A stretch of 64,000 bases of DNA from Pacificitalea manganoxidans (GCF_002504165.1 NZ_CP021404.1:2666001-2730000), one strand, 5' to 3'. Counted from the first letter of the stretch, positions 33,999-45,449 are shown. Made by a program: numbers and translations. Notes: generated from the letters alone by a model not told the origin.

Positions 33999-35264
33999 GT
34001 GACGCCAGCCGCGGCCCTTTCCAGCCATTTTGAGCAAGACCCGCCCGAAACGCGCGCAGGCCCTATCGCCGTCGCCGTTTCGGGCGGCAGCGATTCGCTC
34101 GGTCTGCTCTACGCGCTGCGGGACTGGGCACGTGCGCAGGCTGATCCGCCCCCGCTGGTCGCCGTCACCGTCGATCACGGGCTCCGCCCGGCCGCCGCCG
34201 ACGAAGCGCTCCGCGTATCGGCCATCTGCATCCCGCTGGGCATTCCGCATGACATCCTGCGCTGGGACGGCTGGGACGGGCGCGGCAACCTCCAGGATCA
34301 GGCACGGCGCGCCCGCTACCGGCTGATCGGCGATTGGGCTCGGCAGGGTGGCATCGAGCATGTCGCCTTGGGCCACACGCGCGACGACAACATCGAGACG
34401 TTTCTGATGGGACTGGGGCGCGGGGCCGGGCTGGATGGTCTGTCTGGCATGCGGCGGCGTTTCAGCCGCGATGGCGTCCAGTTTCATCGCCCGCTTCTTA
34501 ACACGACCCGCGACGCGCTACGGACGCTGCTCACGTCACACGGGCAGGACTGGATCGACGATCCGTCGAACGCAGACACCCGGTTCGAGCGGGTGCGCCT
34601 GCGCCGGGCGCTGGCCGCGCTCGATCTGCCGCTGGACCAAGTGGCGCTTAGCATCGACAACCTCAACGCCACGCGGCGCGATCTGGGCCGGGAACTGGAT
34701 GCACGGATCGGGGGCCTGTGTCAGATGCACGGGCCCGACCTGTTGATCCCACGAAACACGTTTGCCGCCCTCAGCGCGGAATTCCGCCGCCGCACACTCA
34801 ATGCTGCGTTGCGACTGATCTCGGGCGCCGATTATCCGCCGCGGGCGCGACAACTTGCCCGCCTGCTGGAGGCCAGCGCCGGTGACGCAGCGACACTGCA
34901 CGGATGCGTGATCACCACCAGTGCCGATTGGCTGCGCATCGCGCGGGAGCCCGCAGCAGTGGCAGGGCATTTTGTAGATCATCAGGGACTATGGGACGGC
35001 CGTTGGCAGGTTAGGCAAGGCGAGCCTGCCCCGCAAACCCCTGAAATTCGGGCCCTCGACGTCGAAGGACTGCGGCAGTGCGGGGATCTATGGCGGGACA
35101 CCGGGGTGCCGCGCGCCTCGCTCGCGGCCTCCCCTGCCCTATGGGAAGGCGAGACGCTTCTTAGCGCTGCCTGCGTGCCGGGGGCCGGGCGCATGCCAGA
35201 TGCATGGCAGTGGCAGGATCGATCCGGGCTGCAACGGTTCCGACGATTGCTGCTATCGCATTGA
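33999..35264 (+). CDS. tilS: tRNA(Ile)-lysidine synthase TilS
   Basis: ATP-dependent enzyme that converts C34 of the CAU-anticodon tRNA-Ile to lysidine so that AUA is read as isoleucine; essential. N-type PP-loop SGGSDS at residues 28-33, followed by VTVDHGLRP and LGHTRDDNIETFLMGL. Length 421. The start is GTG at 33999, 4 bases after the cpoB stop; the longer frame runs inside cpoB. Linkage tilS-ftsH is common in bacteria. Confidence 0.93.
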   Translation: MTPAAALSSHFEQDPPETRAGPIAVAVSGGSDSLGLLYALRDWARAQADPPPLVAVTVDHGLRPAAADEALRVSAICIPLGIPHDILRWDGWDGRGNLQDQARRARYRLIGDWARQGGIEHVALGHTRDDNIETFLMGLGRGAGLDGLSGMRRRFSRDGVQFHRPLLNTTRDALRTLLTSHGQDWIDDPSNADTRFERVRLRRALAALDLPLDQVALSIDNLNATRRDLGRELDARIGGLCQMHGPDLLIPRNTFAALSAEFRRRTLNAALRLISGADYPPRARQLARLLEASAGDAATLHGCVITTSADWLRIAREPAAVAGHFVDHQGLWDGRWQVRQGEPAPQTPEIRALDVEGLRQCGDLWRDTGVPRASLAASPALWEGETLLSAACVPGAGRMPDAWQWQDRSGLQRFRRLLLSH

Positions 35265-35333
35265 ACCCGGCCTTCAAATCCTTATCTTAGTGGGATGCCG
35301 GACACTCCGGCACCTGGTTTAGGGAGAAGCCTT

Positions 35334-37250
35334 GTGGGCAACGCGCGAAATATCGCATTCTGGGTCGTTCTCTTCGTTCTGATCCTTGCTCTGTTCAACC
35401 TCTTCAGCGGCGGTCAGGGCACGATGTCCTCGGACGTTCGGACCTATTCGGAATTCGTGCAGGAAGTGGATGCCGGTGACGTATCTTCGGTCACCATCGA
35501 CGGCGAAAGGCTGCGCGTGCGCGGCAATGACGGGTCGAACTACACCACCATCCTGCCCCCCGGCACCGATGTCACCGATCGCCTGCTGGCCCGTGATGTT
35601 ACCATCCGCGCAGAGGCACAGCAGCAAAACGGCATTCTGGCCTATCTTGGCACGTTGCTGCCCTTCATCATCCTGATCGGTATCTGGATTTTCCTGATGA
35701 ACCGGATGCAGGGCGGTGGCCGTGGCGGCGCGATGGGCTTTGGTAAGTCCAAGGCCAAGATGCTGACCGAGAAGCATGGTCGTGTGACCTTTGACGATGT
35801 CGCGGGTATCGATGAGGCCAAGGAAGAATTGGAAGAAATCGTCGAATTCCTGCGCAACCCGCAGAAATTCTCGCGCTTGGGCGGTAAGATCCCGAAAGGC
35901 GCGTTGCTGGTCGGCCCTCCGGGCACCGGTAAGACGCTGCTTGCCCGTGCCATCGCAGGCGAGGCGGGTGTGCCGTTCTTCACCATTTCGGGTTCGGACT
36001 TCGTCGAGATGTTCGTGGGCGTCGGCGCCAGCCGCGTGCGCGACATGTTCGAGCAGGCGAAGAAGAACGCGCCCTGCATTGTGTTCATCGACGAAATCGA
36101 CGCCGTGGGCCGGTCCCGTGGCGCGGGCATCGGCGGCGGCAATGACGAGCGCGAACAGACGCTGAACCAGCTTCTGGTCGAAATGGACGGGTTCGAGGCC
36201 AACGAGGGTGTCATCATTCTTGCCGCCACCAACCGCCGCGACGTGCTTGACCCCGCGCTGCTGCGTCCGGGCCGCTTTGACCGTCAGGTCACCGTGCCCA
36301 ACCCCGATATCAAGGGGCGCGAGAAGATCCTCGGTGTGCATGCGCGCAAGACCCCGCTGGGCCCCGATGTGGACCTGCGGCTGATCGCCCGGGGCACGCC
36401 CGGTTTTTCGGGGGCGGATCTCGCGAACCTCGTCAACGAGGCGGCGCTGATGGCCGCACGTGTGGGCCGCCGCTTTGTCACGATGGTCGATTTCGAGAAC
36501 GCGAAGGATAAGGTCATGATGGGCGCGGAACGGCGCTCGATGGTCCTGACGCCCGAGCAGAAGGAAAAGACCGCCTATCACGAAGCGGGCCACGCCATCG
36601 TCGGTCTGTCGCTGCCCAAATGCGACCCGGTCTATAAGGCGACGATCATTCCGCGTGGTGGTGCGCTTGGCATGGTCGTGTCGCTGCCAGAAATCGACCG
36701 CCTCAACTGGCACAAGTCGGAATGCGAGCAGAAGCTGGCGATGACCATGGCCGGTAAGGCTGCCGAAATCCTCACCTATGGCGAGGACGAAGTGTCGAAC
36801 GGCCCTGCAGGCGACATCCAACAGGCTAGCTCGCTGGCCCGTGCGATGGTGCTGCGCTGGGGTATGTCCGATAAGGTCGGCAACATCGACTACCAGCAGG
36901 CGCATGAGGGCTACATGGGCAACGGCGCTGGTGGTTTCTCGGTCTCCGCTCACACCAAGGAGCTGATCGAGGAAGAGGTGAAACGCATGATCGATGAGGC
37001 CTATGTCAAGGCCGTGTCGATCCTGAAGGAGAAGAGCGAGGAATTCGAACGCCTCGCCCAAGGCCTGCTGGAATACGAAACCCTGACGGGCGAAGAAATC
37101 CAGCGCGTCATCCGGGGCGAGCCGCCCAACGCAAATTCCGATTCCGACGACACGCCCGACAATGGCAACGCGCCCTCGGTTACGGCGATGCCGAAGACCA
37201 AACCCCGCGCCAAGCCGCTCGCCGGGCCGGAGCCTGAACCGCTGGCGTGA
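35334..37250 (+). CDS. ftsH: ATP-dependent zinc metalloprotease FtsH
   Basis: Membrane-anchored AAA protease of 638 residues that degrades misfolded membrane proteins and regulators. Membrane segments are at about 8-26 and 107-124, with the periplasmic domain between. Walker A GPPGTGKT is at 194-201, then [10 protein letters not shown] (Walker B), the SRH region, and the zinc site HEAGH at 416-420. The GTG at 35334 is chosen because AGGGAGA precedes it and the product begins like other FtsH proteins (GNARNIAFW); the frame opens at 35295. Confidence 0.95.
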   Translation: MGNARNIAFWVVLFVLILALFNLFSGGQGTMSSDVRTYSEFVQEVDAGDVSSVTIDGERLRVRGNDGSNYTTILPPGTDVTDRLLARDVTIRAEAQQQNGILAYLGTLLPFIILIGIWIFLMNRMQGGGRGGAMGFGKSKAKMLTEKHGRVTFDDVAGIDEAKEELEEIVEFLRNPQKFSRLGGKIPKGALLVGPPGTGKTLLARAIAGEAGVPFFTISGSDFVEMFVGVGASRVRDMFEQAKKNAPCIVFIDEIDAVGRSRGAGIGGGNDEREQTLNQLLVEMDGFEANEGVIILAATNRRDVLDPALLRPGRFDRQVTVPNPDIKGREKILGVHARKTPLGPDVDLRLIARGTPGFSGADLANLVNEAALMAARVGRRFVTMVDFENAKDKVMMGAERRSMVLTPEQKEKTAYHEAGHAIVGLSLPKCDPVYKATIIPRGGALGMVVSLPEIDRLNWHKSECEQKLAMTMAGKAAEILTYGEDEVSNGPAGDIQQASSLARAMVLRWGMSDKVGNIDYQQAHEGYMGNGAGGFSVSAHTKELIEEEVKRMIDEAYVKAVSILKEKSEEFERLAQGLLEYETLTGEEIQRVIRGEPPNANSDSDDTPDNGNAPSVTAMPKTKPRAKPLAGPEPEPLA

Positions 37251-37278
37251 TCCGCACGATCAGCATTGTCACGACACG

Positions 37279-37308
37279 AAACCGCCGGGGCCCCGCCCCG
37301 GCGGTTTT
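37279..37308 (+). terminator. Intrinsic terminator of the tol-pal-ftsH transcript
   Basis: AACCGCCGGGG pairs with CCCCGGCGGTT (11 bp, 5-base loop), followed by TTCTTT. It lies 30 bases after the ftsH stop. Confidence 0.85.
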
Positions 37309-37321
37309 CTTTGTGCGCACG

Positions 37322-37353
37322 AAAAAGGGCAGCCCCGGATCCGGTGACTGCCC
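37322..37353 (-). terminator. Intrinsic terminator of the M48 protease gene
   Basis: On the minus strand GGGCAG and CTGCCC enclose an internal CCGGATCCGG palindrome and are followed by TTTTT. It sits 23 bases after the M48 stop codon, back to back with the ftsH terminator. Confidence 0.8.
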
Positions 37354-37375
37354 TGTCTCAAGCCAATGCCTTCCC

Positions 37376-38098
37376 TCAGTTAAGAGAGTTGCGCACCCGA
37401 CGCACCGTTGCGACCCGTTCGGCATTACCGGGGTGGGTCGACAGGAAGCTGTCGCCGGGATCGGGAATACGCGCGAAATATTCCGCACCATTCACCGGGT
37501 CATAGCCCGCGCGATAGGCGATCACCGTGCCAAGGCTGTCGGCCTCCAACTCATATGCCTTGGAATACCGGCGCACGCCGACCTGCGCGCCGATCTGCGA
37601 GGCGGTCTGCACCAGACCGTCCGAGCCGCCGCCCAGCGTCGCCAGCACACCGCCGATCAACGCCCCGGTCTGGGCGGAGCTGCGGGTGCGCGCAAGGTGC
37701 CCCTCGATATGGTGCGCGGTTTCATGACCTAGAATGAACGCCAATTCATCCTGATTGCGGGCATCCGCGATGAGCGAGGCCGTAAAGGCCACGATGGGAC
37801 GGCCTTGTTCGTCCTGCGTCTGAAAGGCGTTTGGCGCGGCATTGGGGGTATTGTCGACGACGATGCGGAAATCGCAGTTGAGATTGCTGGTCTGGCTGCG
37901 ACAGATCTGCTCGGCCACCGGCTCCACCCGGCTGACGACGCTGGCAAAGTTGCGGGTTGCGATCTCTGCGCTGGCGACCGGCCCGACCGAGCTGTTGCCG
38001 CCGCCCACCGTGGTGGTCGGCACGATCGGCACAACCTCGCAGGCGGCCAGGGTCGCGGTAATCCCGGTCGCGGCCAGCAGGGTCTTGAACGATGGCAT
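37376..38098 (-). CDS. M48-family metalloprotease, lipoprotein
   Basis: Envelope protease of 240 residues related to BepA/LoiP-type M48 peptidases. A signal peptide ends in lipobox LAAC (Cys20). The zinc motif is HETAH at 125-129 (FILGHETAHHIEGH), with the third ligand Glu in ELEADSLG near residue 171. Such proteases survey outer-membrane protein assembly. Start at 38098 has a perfect GGAGG; the frame runs further upstream without similarity. Confidence 0.92.
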   Translation of the reverse strand: MPSFKTLLAATGITATLAACEVVPIVPTTTVGGGNSSVGPVASAEIATRNFASVVSRVEPVAEQICRSQTSNLNCDFRIVVDNTPNAAPNAFQTQDEQGRPIVAFTASLIADARNQDELAFILGHETAHHIEGHLARTRSSAQTGALIGGVLATLGGGSDGLVQTASQIGAQVGVRRYSKAYELEADSLGTVIAYRAGYDPVNGAEYFARIPDPGDSFLSTHPGNAERVATVRRVRNSLN

Positions 38099-38254
38099 GG
38101 ATATCCTCCGAATTCCGTGATGCTGGGGCAGGAACATAGCGGCGTTGGGCGCCGCGACCAGTCGCCACAGGCATACAAGCGTCGGGTTCCGCAGGTTGTG
38201 ATCATATGCAGATCGCCGCTGACAGCCCTTAGGAACCCGGCTAATCTGATCCTC

Positions 38255-38494
38255 ATGATATCCATCGAACACGACTTCGGCGCCACGGTCATCACCCTCA
38301 CGGATGAGGGGGGAACGTGGCTACAGGAAGACATCACCATTCAGGCCTTTGAGGATTGCTACACGGTCGAGCAGCTCGATCCGCGCACCGACAGGGTTCA
38401 GAAAATCACCTTCTCCCCGCAGCAATTGCGTGACCTCGCCGCCGCGTTGAGCCTGCCCGAAGGCGTCTATCGGCTAAGCCAGCCCAAGGGGTAA
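38255..38494 (+). CDS. Conserved hypothetical small protein
   Basis: Acidic protein of 79 residues with alternating beta-type segments (MISIEHDFGATVITLTDEG, QAFEDCYTVEQLDP) and a terminal helix followed by PEGVYRLSQPKG. I recognise it as a type of small protein found in Rhodobacteraceae, but no function is known to me. The ATG is the first in-frame one after a stop-rich region and no strong ribosome-binding site is seen. It is divergent from the M48 gene. Confidence 0.65.
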   Translation: MISIEHDFGATVITLTDEGGTWLQEDITIQAFEDCYTVEQLDPRTDRVQKITFSPQQLRDLAAALSLPEGVYRLSQPKG

Positions 38495-38504
38495 GCCCCG
38501 CCGG

Positions 38505-39293
38505 TCAACGGGCCAGTTCGTCCACGCCCATGCGCACCGCCTCGCCATAGCTCAGGTCGTGGTCAAATCGGCCTTCGCGCAGGAACAGCATGACCTCCGC
38601 GATGACCAGCGGATTGGTCATCATGAAGGTGTGGGTGACGGGTAGAACGAGGTGATCCTGCATGCCGCGGATACGGGTCGAGGCGACCGAAACCTTACCG
38701 TCATCCGAACCGGGTATCAGCGCCGAATAGAGCGGATTGAGCGACCGGTTGCCCGCGATGACGCCCAGATCGAATCGCGCCTCACCCAGCCTAACCGGCA
38801 CGCTGGCAGGGTCAGTGCCAAGCTCCAGACCCGCAGGCCCGTTGATCCATTCAAACGGTCCCAGATCCCCCAGCTCGTCCACCAATTCAGTGCCATGATT
38901 CGGCGGCCCGAGCATCACCACCCGCCCCATCTGCGCAGGCCGGTGCTCGGACAGCCACGCCCGCACGAGGATACCGCCCATCGAATGGGTAACGAAATGA
39001 ACCGGGCCGGGATCGCATTTCGATACGGCCCAAGGCACAGCCGCGACCAGATCCTCGATTGGGGCCTCGGTGCTGGCATATCCTTGGTTCACGACCTGAT
39101 AACCTTCGGCCTGCAAGGCGCGTGCCATCACCTGCATGGACGCGGCACTTCGCGCCAGCCCGTGCAGCAGCACGACGCATTCCCCCAGCGCCGGGGCCTC
39201 GGCCACCGGGCGGGCACGCGGCTGCCGGTCACCCTGCGCGATCAGTAGCGCGGGCGGCAGGCATAGCGAGAGGATCAAGAGCATGCGACGCAT
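38505..39293 (-). CDS. Alpha/beta-fold hydrolase, secreted lipase/esterase-like
   Basis: Protein of 262 residues with an N-terminal signal peptide (about 1-20). The lipase pattern is clear: oxyanion-hole strand [10 protein letters not shown], nucleophile elbow THSMGG with Ser104, an Asp region near PGSDDGKVS and catalytic His in LPVTHTFMM. This arrangement with VNQGY and PNHGTEL resembles PGAP1/EstA-type triacylglycerol-lipase-like enzymes. Substrate unknown. Convergent with the 79-residue gene. Confidence 0.85.
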   Translation of the reverse strand: MRRMLLILSLCLPPALLIAQGDRQPRARPVAEAPALGECVVLLHGLARSAASMQVMARALQAEGYQVVNQGYASTEAPIEDLVAAVPWAVSKCDPGPVHFVTHSMGGILVRAWLSEHRPAQMGRVVMLGPPNHGTELVDELGDLGPFEWINGPAGLELGTDPASVPVRLGEARFDLGVIAGNRSLNPLYSALIPGSDDGKVSVASTRIRGMQDHLVLPVTHTFMMTNPLVIAEVMLFLREGRFDHDLSYGEAVRMGVDELAR

Positions 39294-39371
39294 CTACCGA
39301 ATATGGGGTGCGCCACGGCCCAAGGCGAGAATGACGTTGCGCGTCACCGTCCGTCCCGCCAGTTTCACCCC

Positions 39372-39848
39372 ATGTCCGCCCTGCCCCGTCCTTCCCGCCC
39401 GATCCGGCTCGCTGTGCGCGCGTTGCTTATTCATGACGACCGGCTGCTGCTGGTAAATGCCTATCCCGGCGGCACCAGCGATCTGTGGTGCGCCCCCGGC
39501 GGCGGGGTCGAGCCTCATTCCAGCCTGCCCGACAATCTCCGCCGCGAGGTCTACGAGGAAACCGGGCTTTGCGTTACCGTCGGCGCGCCGTGCCTCGTCA
39601 ACGAATTTCACGACACGAGCCGGGATTTCCACCAAGTGGACGTCTATTTCCGCTGCACGCTAGAGACGGGCACATTGGACGCCGCATGGCGCGATCCCGA
39701 AGGCATCGTCACCGAGCGCCGCTTTGTCAGCCGCGAAGACATGGCCGCGCTTCGGGTCAAACCCGACAGCCTGATCGATCTTGCCTTTGGTCCACCGCTG
39801 CAGCCTGGCGAGGCTGGCTATGATCCGCTGGAGCCGTTGCTGGGCTGA
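39372..39848 (+). CDS. Nudix hydrolase
   Basis: Protein of 158 residues with a Nudix box in GGGVEPHSSLPDNLRREVYEETGL. The catalytic REVYEE core is intact. The upstream Glu of the consensus (G-x5-E) is Ser here, which occurs in some Nudix groups. Substrate cannot be predicted. The chosen ATG at 39372 gives a family-like start; the longer frame overlaps the promoter side of the divergent lipase-like gene. Confidence 0.87.
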   Translation: MSALPRPSRPIRLAVRALLIHDDRLLLVNAYPGGTSDLWCAPGGGVEPHSSLPDNLRREVYEETGLCVTVGAPCLVNEFHDTSRDFHQVDVYFRCTLETGTLDAAWRDPEGIVTERRFVSREDMAALRVKPDSLIDLAFGPPLQPGEAGYDPLEPLLG

Positions 39849-39931
39849 TGCCGCGCGTCGCGGCCCGGTAGGCGGCTGAGTCCCCTAGAAAGGCGCCGCG
39901 CGAAGTTTGGGATCAGCCCCCAGAACACGAA

Positions 39932-39955
39932 AAAGGGGGCCCGAAGGCCCCCTTT
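39932..39955 (-). terminator. Intrinsic terminator of groESL
   Basis: On the minus strand AAAGGGGGCC and GGCCCCCTTT pair perfectly (10 bp) around a UUCG tetraloop and are followed by TTC, 27 bases after the groEL stop. Confidence 0.9.
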
Positions 39956-39981
39956 CCCAAAATCGTATCGACGGGCGTCGA

Positions 39982-41646
<1,665 letters not shown>

Positions 41647-41670
41647 TTACAGGTGGGAACGCGAACGGTC

Positions 41671-41958
41671 TCAGGCGATGACGCCGAGGATGTCGCTTTC
41701 CTTCATGATGAGAAGTTCTTCGCCGTCGACGGTCACTTCGGTGCCGGACCACTTGCCGAACAGGATCTTGTCGCCAGCTTTGACCGCCATTTCGATCAGC
41801 TCGCCGCTGTCTTTGCGCGCGCCATCGCCGCAAGCCACGACTTCACCCTCGGAGGGCTTTTCCTTGGCGCTGTCGGGGATGATCAGGCCGCCTTTGGTCT
41901 TTTCGTCGGATTCGACGCGGCGGACCAGAACACGGTCGTGCAACGGTTTGAAAGCCAT
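41671..41958 (-). CDS. groES: Co-chaperonin GroES
   Basis: 10-kDa lid of the GroEL cage, 95 residues. It has the [22 protein letters not shown] start, the mobile loop [13 protein letters not shown], and [14 protein letters not shown] lies 8 bases before the ATG. First gene of the operon. Confidence 0.98.
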   Translation of the reverse strand: MAFKPLHDRVLVRRVESDEKTKGGLIIPDSAKEKPSEGEVVACGDGARKDSGELIEMAVKAGDKILFGKWSGTEVTVDGEELLIMKESDILGVIA

Positions 41959-41992
41959 CAGAGACGCTCCTTCGTTCTCTTGGTTGTGTCTG

Positions 41993-42019
41993 TTAGCACT
42001 CCCTACCAGAGAGTGCCAG
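41993..42019. promoter_or_regulatory. CIRCE element (HrcA operator) upstream of groES
   Basis: TTAGCACTC (41993-42001), 9-base spacer, GAGTGCCAG (42011-42019). The left arm is the exact CIRCE half-site and the right arm matches GAGTGCTAA at seven of nine positions. It lies 35 bases before groES and implies HrcA repression with heat-shock release. Confidence 0.9.
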
Positions 42020-42126
42020 TGGCTTGGATTTAAGGAGCGCGCCGCGGGCTGTCAACAAGACCGATGACAAAATCTGCGCCCCGGCTGTGAACCGCCCACG
42101 CGCTGATGCGTTGCGGAAGAATGCTT

Positions 42127-42831
42127 ATGACATTGATCGTCATCGCCGTCACCTCCGCCTCGCTGGTCTTAGGTGCCATGTGGGGATTGTTCGGCAGATT
42201 GCCACGCCGCGTGGAGGGATTTCTGATCGCGATGGCCGGTGGCGCGCTGATCGTGTCGGTGATGAGCGAATTGGTGACACCCGCAGGCGAAACACTGCAC
42301 CCGTTCTGGCTGACCGTCATGGTCGGTCTGGGTGCAGGGCTGTTCGTCTGGCTCGACACGGCAGTGGAACGCAAGGTCGGCGAAGACAGCGGCGCGGGCC
42401 TGTTGCTGGCGATCACCGTCGACGGCATTCCGGAAAACCTCGCCCTCGGCGTGGCGCTGATCGGAGCGGGCCCGATGGAGGTGATGGCGCTGGCCGGGTC
42501 TATTTTCCTGTCGAACCTGCCCGAAGCCGCAGGTGGTGCGCGGGACATGCGCGAGGACGGGATGAGCCGCAAGCGCAGTCTGACGCTGTGGATCGGCACT
42601 GCCGGGTTGCTTTCGCTGGCCGCGCTGATCGGGAATGTCGCTTTGGTCAATGTGGGCGACAGCTGGCTTGCCATGATCCGCGCTTTCGCGGGCGGGGCGG
42701 TCGCGGCGTCGCTCGCGACCGAAGTGTTCCCCAAAGCCTACCGTGAAGAACACCACGGCACCGGCATCGCCGTCGCGCTTGGGCTTATCATTGCGCATTT
42801 GTTGGGCCTGATGGGCGGCGGCGGTGGGTGA
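42127..42831 (+). CDS. ZIP-family metal transporter
   Basis: Inner-membrane protein of 234 residues with about seven hydrophobic segments. The ZIP signature is TVDGIPENLALGVAL in the middle (compare HNIPEG of ZupT), with a matching acidic site in IFLSNLPEAAGGARDM and an EVFPKAYREEHHG segment near the end. It probably imports divalent metal. The second ATG at 42127 has GGAAGA at good distance; ATG 42121 is too close. A Mn-dependent pyrophosphatase follows 52 bases downstream. Confidence 0.85.
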   Translation: MTLIVIAVTSASLVLGAMWGLFGRLPRRVEGFLIAMAGGALIVSVMSELVTPAGETLHPFWLTVMVGLGAGLFVWLDTAVERKVGEDSGAGLLLAITVDGIPENLALGVALIGAGPMEVMALAGSIFLSNLPEAAGGARDMREDGMSRKRSLTLWIGTAGLLSLAALIGNVALVNVGDSWLAMIRAFAGGAVAASLATEVFPKAYREEHHGTGIAVALGLIIAHLLGLMGGGGG

Positions 42832-42883
42832 CATTCACCTGCGCGGTTCCTATAAGGCGGCAGAAACCCCGGATTCCAACCCA

Positions 42884-43816
42884 ATGGACAGTGACGTGAC
42901 CCTGAAAGTTTTCGGCCACAAGGCCCCCGACACCGATTCCACCGCCTCCCCGCTGATCTGGGCATGGTATCTGAGCGAAGTGCGCGGCGAAGCTGCCGAA
43001 GCACGGCTGCTGGGCGCGCCCAATACCGAGGCCGCGTTCGTCATCGACCGCTGGGGCTTTGACACGCCCGCGATCATCGAGGACGTCACCGCCGAGGACC
43101 GTGTCGTCATCGTCGACACCAACAACCCGGCTGAGCTGCCCGCCTCGATCAACGATGCCGACATCGTGCAGATCATCGACCATCACAAGCTGACCGGCGG
43201 CATCGAGACCCGCGCCCCGATCGACATCACGATCAAGCCGCTGGCCTGCACCGCGACCATCATGCACAACCTGATGGGCTCCAACGCCGAACGCATGCCC
43301 AACGGGATCAAGGGGCTGATGCTGTCGTGCATCCTGTCCGACACGCTGGAATTCCGCTCCCCCACCACGACGGAGCAGGACAAAAAGCTGGCCGAGGATC
43401 TGGCTGCGCAGCTTGAGGTCTCGATCCCCGATTACGCCGCCGAAATGTTTGCTGCGAAATCCGACGTCTCGAACTTCTCCGAGGCGGAATTGCTGCGGAT
43501 GGACAGCAAGGAATACGCCGTGGATGGCACGAAATTCCGCGTCTCCGTGCTGGAAACGACCTCGCCCGCCGCGATCCTCGACCGTAAGGACGCGCTGCTG
43601 ACCGCCATGCCCACCGTCGCACAGGATGATGGCGTGGATCAGGTGCTGCTCTTCGTGGTCGATATCCTCAACGAAGAAGCGACGCTGCTGGTGCCGAACG
43701 AACTGGTGAAAACCGTAGCCGAGAAAAGCTTTGGCATGACCGCGATGGGCGACACCGTGGTGCTGCCCGGCGTGATGAGCCGCAAGAAACAGATCATTCC
43801 CGCGCTGAAGGTCTGA
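42884..43816 (+). CDS. ppaC: Manganese-dependent inorganic pyrophosphatase (family II)
   Basis: Cytosolic DHH-family enzyme of 310 residues that hydrolyses pyrophosphate with Mn or Co. Metal ligands: VFGHKAPDTDS (His12, Asp16, Asp18), VDTNNP (Asp78) and DHH (99-101), with the C-terminal DHHA2 domain ending SRKKQIIPAL. The ATG at 42884 gives the family start; the frame is open to 42824 inside the ZIP gene. Confidence 0.94.
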   Translation: MDSDVTLKVFGHKAPDTDSTASPLIWAWYLSEVRGEAAEARLLGAPNTEAAFVIDRWGFDTPAIIEDVTAEDRVVIVDTNNPAELPASINDADIVQIIDHHKLTGGIETRAPIDITIKPLACTATIMHNLMGSNAERMPNGIKGLMLSCILSDTLEFRSPTTTEQDKKLAEDLAAQLEVSIPDYAAEMFAAKSDVSNFSEAELLRMDSKEYAVDGTKFRVSVLETTSPAAILDRKDALLTAMPTVAQDDGVDQVLLFVVDILNEEATLLVPNELVKTVAEKSFGMTAMGDTVVLPGVMSRKKQIIPALKV

Positions 43817-43843
43817 CGGCTCCGCGCCGCGATTGTTGATTGC

Positions 43844-43868
43844 AAAGGGCGCCGTTCGGGCGCCCTTT
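43844..43868 (+). terminator. Intrinsic terminator of ppaC
   Basis: AAAGGGCGCC (43844-43853) and GGCGCCCTTT (43859-43868) form a 10-bp stem with a 5-base loop. The U-tract is the three T's of the stem only. It is symmetric and ends 38 bases before the next gene. Confidence 0.7.
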
Positions 43869-43906
43869 GTGCATCCCCCCTCCCCTTTCTGACTGGGACA
43901 CCTTCC

Positions 43907-44788
43907 ATGACCCGCATTCTGACCTCCCTCGACGAAATCGCCCCGCAATACGACGCTGCCTTTGTCGATCTGTGGGGCTGCGTGCATAACGGGCTGGAAG
44001 CCTATCCGGCGGCGGTGGATGCGCTGCGCGTGTTCCGCGCGGGCGGCGGCAAGGTCGTGCTGGTCACCAACTCCCCGCGCCCGTGGCGTGCGGTGGCCGA
44101 CCAGATCGCCGGGCTGGGCGTGCCCGAGGATTGCTATGACAGCATCGCCACCTCGGGCGACAGCGCGCGCGCGGCCATGCTGCGGGGCGCGGTGGGCCGT
44201 AAGGTCTGGCATATCGGCGAAGAACACGACAATCCGTTTTTCGCCCCGATGGAAATCGTCGATGACGCGGTCGAGATCACCCGCGTCCCGCTCGATCAGG
44301 CCGAAGGCATCGTCTGCACCGGCCCGTTCGATCCCTACGCCGATCCTGCCGAGCTGCGACCGCAGTTCCTGATGGCGCGCGAGCGTGGGCTGAAGCTACT
44401 CTGCGCCAACCCCGATGTGATCGTCGACCGTGGCGAGGCCCGCGAATGGTGCGCCGGGGCGCTGGCCGCGCTTTATACCGAGATGGGCGGCGAGAGCCTC
44501 TATTTCGGCAAACCGCATCCGCCGATCTATGACCTTGCCCGGCAGCGGCTTGCCGCGATTGGCGGACGGCCCGACGACCGCATCCTGTGCATCGGCGATG
44601 GCATCGCGACCGACGTTCAGGGGGCACTTGGCGAAGGGCTGGACGTGATCTTCATCACCGGCGGACTTGCCGCCGCCGAAACACGCACCGGTCCCTCCCC
44701 TGAGGGCCAGCCGGAGCCCGATCTGGTCGAGGCCTATCTGCTGGAGCATGTGATGGATGCGACTTACGCCATTGGCTACCTCCGTTAA
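43907..44788 (+). CDS. HAD-type phosphatase, TIGR01459 group (HAD-IIA)
   Basis: Haloacid-dehalogenase-superfamily hydrolase of 293 residues. Motif I FVDLWGCVHNG with Asp21, motif II VLVTNSPRP, the IIA cap with YFGKPHPPIYDLA, and motif III/IV CIGDGIATDVQGAL are intact. The DLWG form with Trp after Asp is characteristic of this alphaproteobacterial group. Related to nitrophenylphosphatases and NagD; the physiological substrate is unknown. Confidence 0.9.
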   Translation: MTRILTSLDEIAPQYDAAFVDLWGCVHNGLEAYPAAVDALRVFRAGGGKVVLVTNSPRPWRAVADQIAGLGVPEDCYDSIATSGDSARAAMLRGAVGRKVWHIGEEHDNPFFAPMEIVDDAVEITRVPLDQAEGIVCTGPFDPYADPAELRPQFLMARERGLKLLCANPDVIVDRGEAREWCAGALAALYTEMGGESLYFGKPHPPIYDLARQRLAAIGGRPDDRILCIGDGIATDVQGALGEGLDVIFITGGLAAAETRTGPSPEGQPEPDLVEAYLLEHVMDATYAIGYLR

Positions 44789-44905
44789 ACCCAAGCGCAA
44801 CTAAATTTCACATTTAGCGCGCAAACCTTGTGCATTATTTCTTCTGCGTTGCGGCGCGCCACAGAGCGTGCTAGGATCGGTCCGGTGGCAAACAGGACCG
44901 ATCCC

Positions 44906-45349
44906 ATGCTCGACAACATGCCTCGTGGCACGATCTGTATCGAAGACCTCGAAATCGGGATGATGCGGCATCTGACCAAGCAGGTCACCGACCGCGACAT
45001 CGAATTGTTCGCCGAGGTCAGCACCGACCGTAACCCCGTGCATCTGGACGAAGCCTACGCACAGGACACGATTTTTGGCGGGCGCATCGCGCATGGTATG
45101 CTTACCGCCGGGCTGGTATCTGCGGTGATCGGCGAACAGCTGCCCGGACATGGCACCGTGTATCTCAGCCAATCGCTGCGCTTCATGGCGCCGGTGCGCC
45201 CCGGCGATACCGTGCGCGCGGAGGTTACGGTGCGCGAGATCGACCATCACAAACGCCGGGTCACGCTCGAAACCTGCTGCATCGTGGGTGACATTGTGGT
45301 GCTGAAAGGCGAGGCAACGGTGCTGGCCCCCAGCCGCAAATTTGACTGA
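44906..45349 (+). CDS. MaoC-family (R)-enoyl-CoA hydratase-like protein
   Basis: Hot-dog-fold protein of 147 residues. The hydratase-2 motif is STDRNPVHLDEAYA with catalytic Asp and His, followed by FGGRIAHGMLTAGL. It resembles PhaJ, which supplies (R)-3-hydroxyacyl-CoA for polyhydroxyalkanoate synthesis, though other CoA substrates are possible. AGGA lies before the ATG at 44906; the longer frame to 44828 is rejected. A small dyad CTAAAT/ATTTAG (44801-44817) lies upstream. Confidence 0.88.
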   Translation: MLDNMPRGTICIEDLEIGMMRHLTKQVTDRDIELFAEVSTDRNPVHLDEAYAQDTIFGGRIAHGMLTAGLVSAVIGEQLPGHGTVYLSQSLRFMAPVRPGDTVRAEVTVREIDHHKRRVTLETCCIVGDIVVLKGEATVLAPSRKFD

Positions 45350-45449
45350 TCGGACCCTGCGCCCGGCCTGCGTCCTGCGGACCTTGATCGCGTAACCCGA
45401 GGGACGCGGCGGCGGTCTTGCGCCTGCCAGCCGCCGGGGCTAGGTCAGC

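Noticed and set aside
35319-37061. A 580-codon minus-strand frame opposite ftsH
   Set aside because: Shadow of ftsH; no ribosome-binding site or domain.
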